NCBI GenBank assembly: GCA_964460345.1 | Contig: CAYWRO010000120.1 | Location: 1 to 7,541 of the forward strand | Source: CAYWRO01 sp964460345 | Lineage (GTDB): Bacteria > Planctomycetota > Phycisphaerae > Phycisphaerales > UBA1924 | Direction: 5' to 3' | Length of the DNA stretch: 7,541 nt | Notes under the pieces: model-generated | Seen by the model: only the letters and a program-made list of their open reading frames with translations | Told to the model about the DNA's origin: nothing | Databases searched by the model: none | Position numbers and translations under genes: made by a program | Shown here: piece after piece, positions 5,494 to 7,541 of the stretch | Layout of the letters: the number at the start of each line of letters is the position of its first letter | Position numbering within the stretch: the first letter of the stretch is position 1

Positions 5494-7401
5494 ATGTCCC
5501 AGGGTACAGTCGTGCAAGGACGCATCGTTCCTCTCCCGCCGCTGGTGGTGAACCAGATCGCCGCCGGGGAGGTGATCGAGCGCCCGGCTTCGGTCGTGAA
5601 GGAACTGCTCGACAACGCAATCGACGCCGGCGCCACGCGCATCACCGTGGACCTCGAGCAGGGCGGGATCGAGCTGGTCCGCATTACTGACGACGGCGTC
5701 GGCATGACCGAGCAGGACCTGCCGCTGGCCCTGGCCCCGCACGCCACGAGCAAGATCCGGGCGACGGCCGACCTCGATCACATCGCCACCATGGGGTTCC
5801 GCGGCGAGGCGCTGGCTTCCATTGTCTCGGTCTCGCGGCTCACCATCCGCTCGCGGACGGCGGAGATGGTCGGCGCAATTATGATTGAGGCCGAAGGGGA
5901 CACCCGCTCGCCGATCCAGCCCGCGGCGGGACCGGTGGGGACGTGCATCACCGTTCGCAATCTCTTCTTCAACACGCCCGCGCGGCGGAAGTTCCTCAGG
6001 ACGCCGACGACGGAGCGCGGCTGGTGCCTGGACATCGTGCGGTCGCTGGCGATGTCGCACCCGGCGATCGGGTTCACGGTGACGGTCGATGGGCGGTCCG
6101 CGCTGGAGCTGCCCCCCGGCTCATCGCCGCGGCAGCGCGTCATCGACGTCCTCGGGCGTGAGCTGGAGAGCCAACTCATCGAGGTGAGCGCGGACGAGTT
6201 CGACGACTCGCGTGTCGGCGGGGCGGGCCGCGGCGGGCTCACGCTCTGGGGACTGATCGGGCTTCCTTCTCTCGCCCGCGCGACGGCCCGGCAGCAGCAT
6301 GTCTTCCTGAACGGGCGGCCGATCCGTGACAAGACGATCCAGCACGCCTTGCGCGAGGCGTACCGCGGGCTGATCGAGCCGGGGCGCTATCCGACGTGCG
6401 CGGTGATGATCGAGATGGACCCGGGCTCGGTGGATGTGAACGTGCACCCGGCGAAGGCGGAGGTTCGCTTCCGCGATTCCTCGATGGTGCACGGGAGCAT
6501 CCTGCGGACCATCCGCGAGGCGCTGCGGGCGGCGGACCTGACGCCGAGTGTGATGGGAGGGGTGGGGCGCGGGTTTGGGAGCGGCATGGGACAGCACGGC
6601 GGCGGGATTCTGCCGCCGGGCGGCGGTGAGTCCGCCGCAACCGAAAGCGCTGGTTCCTTTGCCGACTATTTGCGCGAGACTGGAGGCGCGGGCGGTGTGC
6701 CGCAGGGACGGATTTCGTACGAGGGGGCCGGGGGGGCGGGCGCTGGGGCCGGTGCAGCCGCTGGCCCGGAAGGCGGGCATCCCGCGGCGGAGACCCGGCC
6801 CACCCACGGCTTCGTGCCGCGGCCGGCGCCGCGCATTCTGCAGGTGCACAAGTCTTTCCTGGTCACCGAGGATGAGCACGGCATGGTCATCGTCGACCAG
6901 CACGCGCTGCACGAGCGCGTGATGTTTGAGCAACTCCTCGGCCGCATCGCGCAGGGGAATCTCGAATCGCAACGCCTGCTCATGCCCGCGACGATCGAAG
7001 CGGGCACGGCGCAGCTCGAAGCGCTCACCGACCTCGCGCCGCTGCTGACGCGCCTCGGCATCGCCGCCGAACCGATGGGACCGACGACGATCGCGGTGCA
7101 GTCGTTCCCGACGTTCCTCTTCGAGCGCGGCGTGGAGCCGGGGCCGTTCCTCACGGAGCTGCTGGAGAAGGCCGAGGCAGAGACCTTCGCCCCCGAGAGC
7201 GAGGCGGCGCTGCACGAGGTCCTCGACATGATGGCCTGCAAGGCCGCCGTCAAGGCCGGCGACCGGCTCAGCGAAGAGGAACTGAAGGAACTGCTCACGC
7301 TGCGCGACAGCGTCGAGCGGAGCAGCAACTGCCCGCACGGTCGGCCGACCAGCATCCGCCTGACGATCAACGAACTGGAGCGCCGCTTCGGACGGTCGTG
7401 A
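5494..7401 (+). CDS. mutL: DNA mismatch repair protein MutL (endonuclease type)
   Basis: A 635-residue mismatch repair ATPase that couples MutS recognition to strand incision. The N-terminal GHKL ATPase has NQIAAGEVIERPASVVKE at 20-37 with catalytic Glu37 and Mg-binding Asn41, DDGVGM at 66-71, HATSKI at 83-88, GFRGEAL at 101-107 and TPAR at 161-164. The transducer domain follows, with NGRPIRDK at 273-280 and NVHPAKAEVRF at 316-326. A Gly/Ala-rich linker spans about 352-440. The C-terminal dimerisation and nuclease domain carries DQHALHERVMFE at 468-479, an exact DQHA(X)2E(X)4E metal-binding motif, plus ACKAAVKAGD at 581-590, CPHGRP at 613-618 and the terminal FGR at 632-634. It is therefore the nicking type found in bacteria without MutH-directed repair. 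Position 40 is Asp where E. coli has Glu32, a mild change. A GGAG lies only 2 bases before the ATG, too close for an ideal ribosome site. MutS is not in the window. Confidence 0.97.
   Translation: MSQGTVVQGRIVPLPPLVVNQIAAGEVIERPASVVKELLDNAIDAGATRITVDLEQGGIELVRITDDGVGMTEQDLPLALAPHATSKIRATADLDHIATMGFRGEALASIVSVSRLTIRSRTAEMVGAIMIEAEGDTRSPIQPAAGPVGTCITVRNLFFNTPARRKFLRTPTTERGWCLDIVRSLAMSHPAIGFTVTVDGRSALELPPGSSPRQRVIDVLGRELESQLIEVSADEFDDSRVGGAGRGGLTLWGLIGLPSLARATARQQHVFLNGRPIRDKTIQHALREAYRGLIEPGRYPTCAVMIEMDPGSVDVNVHPAKAEVRFRDSSMVHGSILRTIREALRAADLTPSVMGGVGRGFGSGMGQHGGGILPPGGGESAATESAGSFADYLRETGGAGGVPQGRISYEGAGGAGAGAGAAAGPEGGHPAAETRPTHGFVPRPAPRILQVHKSFLVTEDEHGMVIVDQHALHERVMFEQLLGRIAQGNLESQRLLMPATIEAGTAQLEALTDLAPLLTRLGIAAEPMGPTTIAVQSFPTFLFERGVEPGPFLTELLEKAEAETFAPESEAALHEVLDMMACKAAVKAGDRLSEEELKELLTLRDSVERSSNCPHGRPTSIRLTINELERRFGRS
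6730..6736 (+). repeat. G7 mononucleotide run in the mutL linker
   Basis: Seven consecutive G residues, preceded by a G5 run at 6723-6727 and followed by GGG after one C, in the codons for the Gly/Ala-rich linker near residues 410-416. A one-base slip here would shift the frame before the nuclease domain. Confidence 0.8.
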
Positions 7402-7541
7402 TCAACGGAGACGCGCCCGTCAGGAAGCGTCGGACGTGCAAGGGCGCGTTCGCCGACTCGGCGCACAGACCGTGCCACGCTCCCTTACCAGCATTATGCG
7501 CCGTTAGGCGCAGGTTAGGTTGCGCAAGAAGACGCGGCCCG
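7402..7541. other. Region after mutL with small repeats and no supported gene
   Basis: It contains a short hairpin CGCCG-ACT-CGGCG at 7451-7463 without a T-run, a second hairpin TGCGCC-GTTA-GGCGCA at 7497-7512, a direct repeat GTTAGG at 7503-7508 and 7514-7519, and the palindrome TTGCGCAA just after. No Rho-independent terminator for mutL is evident. No start codon with a supported ribosome site is visible before the window ends. Confidence 0.5.

Noticed and set aside
5125..6060. 311-residue minus-strand frame spanning the end of the unassigned gene and the start of mutL
   Set aside because: It opposes two better supported genes and crosses the spacer between them; composition is that of a chance frame.
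6121..7338. 405-residue open frame antisense to mutL
   Set aside because: A chance open frame from strong GC codon bias; composition is Arg/His/Leu-rich and the mutL motifs on the other strand are decisive.
7497..7520. Integron attC-like site suggested by GTTAGGC and GTTAGGT
   Set aside because: Both match the GTTRRRY core, but no partner RYYYAAC site is found upstream in this spacer and no integrase or cassette array is visible.
1..7541. CRISPR array, insertion sequence or prophage parts
   Set aside because: No regularly spaced repeats, transposase or integrase motifs, or terminal inverted repeats with target duplications were seen.

Overview
This is a GC-rich bacterial window read by eye. 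The conserved small protein at 2758-3135, the base composition, the tRNA and the compact GC-rich gene style suggest a planctomycete-like organism, possibly Phycisphaerae. This placement is inference: no rRNA or other firm taxonomic marker is present.

Left arm (1-2443, minus strand): a three-gene zinc/manganese-type ABC uptake operon, read right to left. It runs from a lipoprotein solute-binding protein (znuA-like, with a His/Asp-rich loop), through an ATPase (znuC-like, with a His/Cys-rich C-terminal tail), to an ABC-3 family membrane permease (znuB-like) cut by the window start. The permease start overlaps the ATPase stop by 23 bases. The binding protein captures the metal outside the membrane, the permease carries it, and the ATPase drives it.

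Middle (2444-3479): a divergent spacer, then a tRNA-Ala(CGC) gene on the plus strand with a candidate promoter. After it comes a strong stem-loop terminator that can serve both strands. A small conserved hypothetical protein on the minus strand converges on that terminator. Between it and the next plus-strand gene lies a 344-base spacer holding a good sigma70-like minus-strand promoter and several inverted repeats.

Right arm (3480-7401, plus strand): three co-directional genes with short gaps of 19 and 48 bases. These are a four-helix membrane protein with a DUF1648-like motif, a 489-residue protein I cannot assign (faintly Imm49-like at its C-terminus, with more A/T than its neighbours), and a complete mutL. 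The mutL product keeps the GHKL ATPase motifs and an intact DQHA(X)2E(X)4E nicking-endonuclease motif. The last 140 bases contain small repeats but no gene I can support.

I did not find a clear new multi-gene system. The items most worth following are the unassigned 489-residue gene beside mutL, the G7 tract inside the mutL linker, and the metal-binding tails of the zinc operon.
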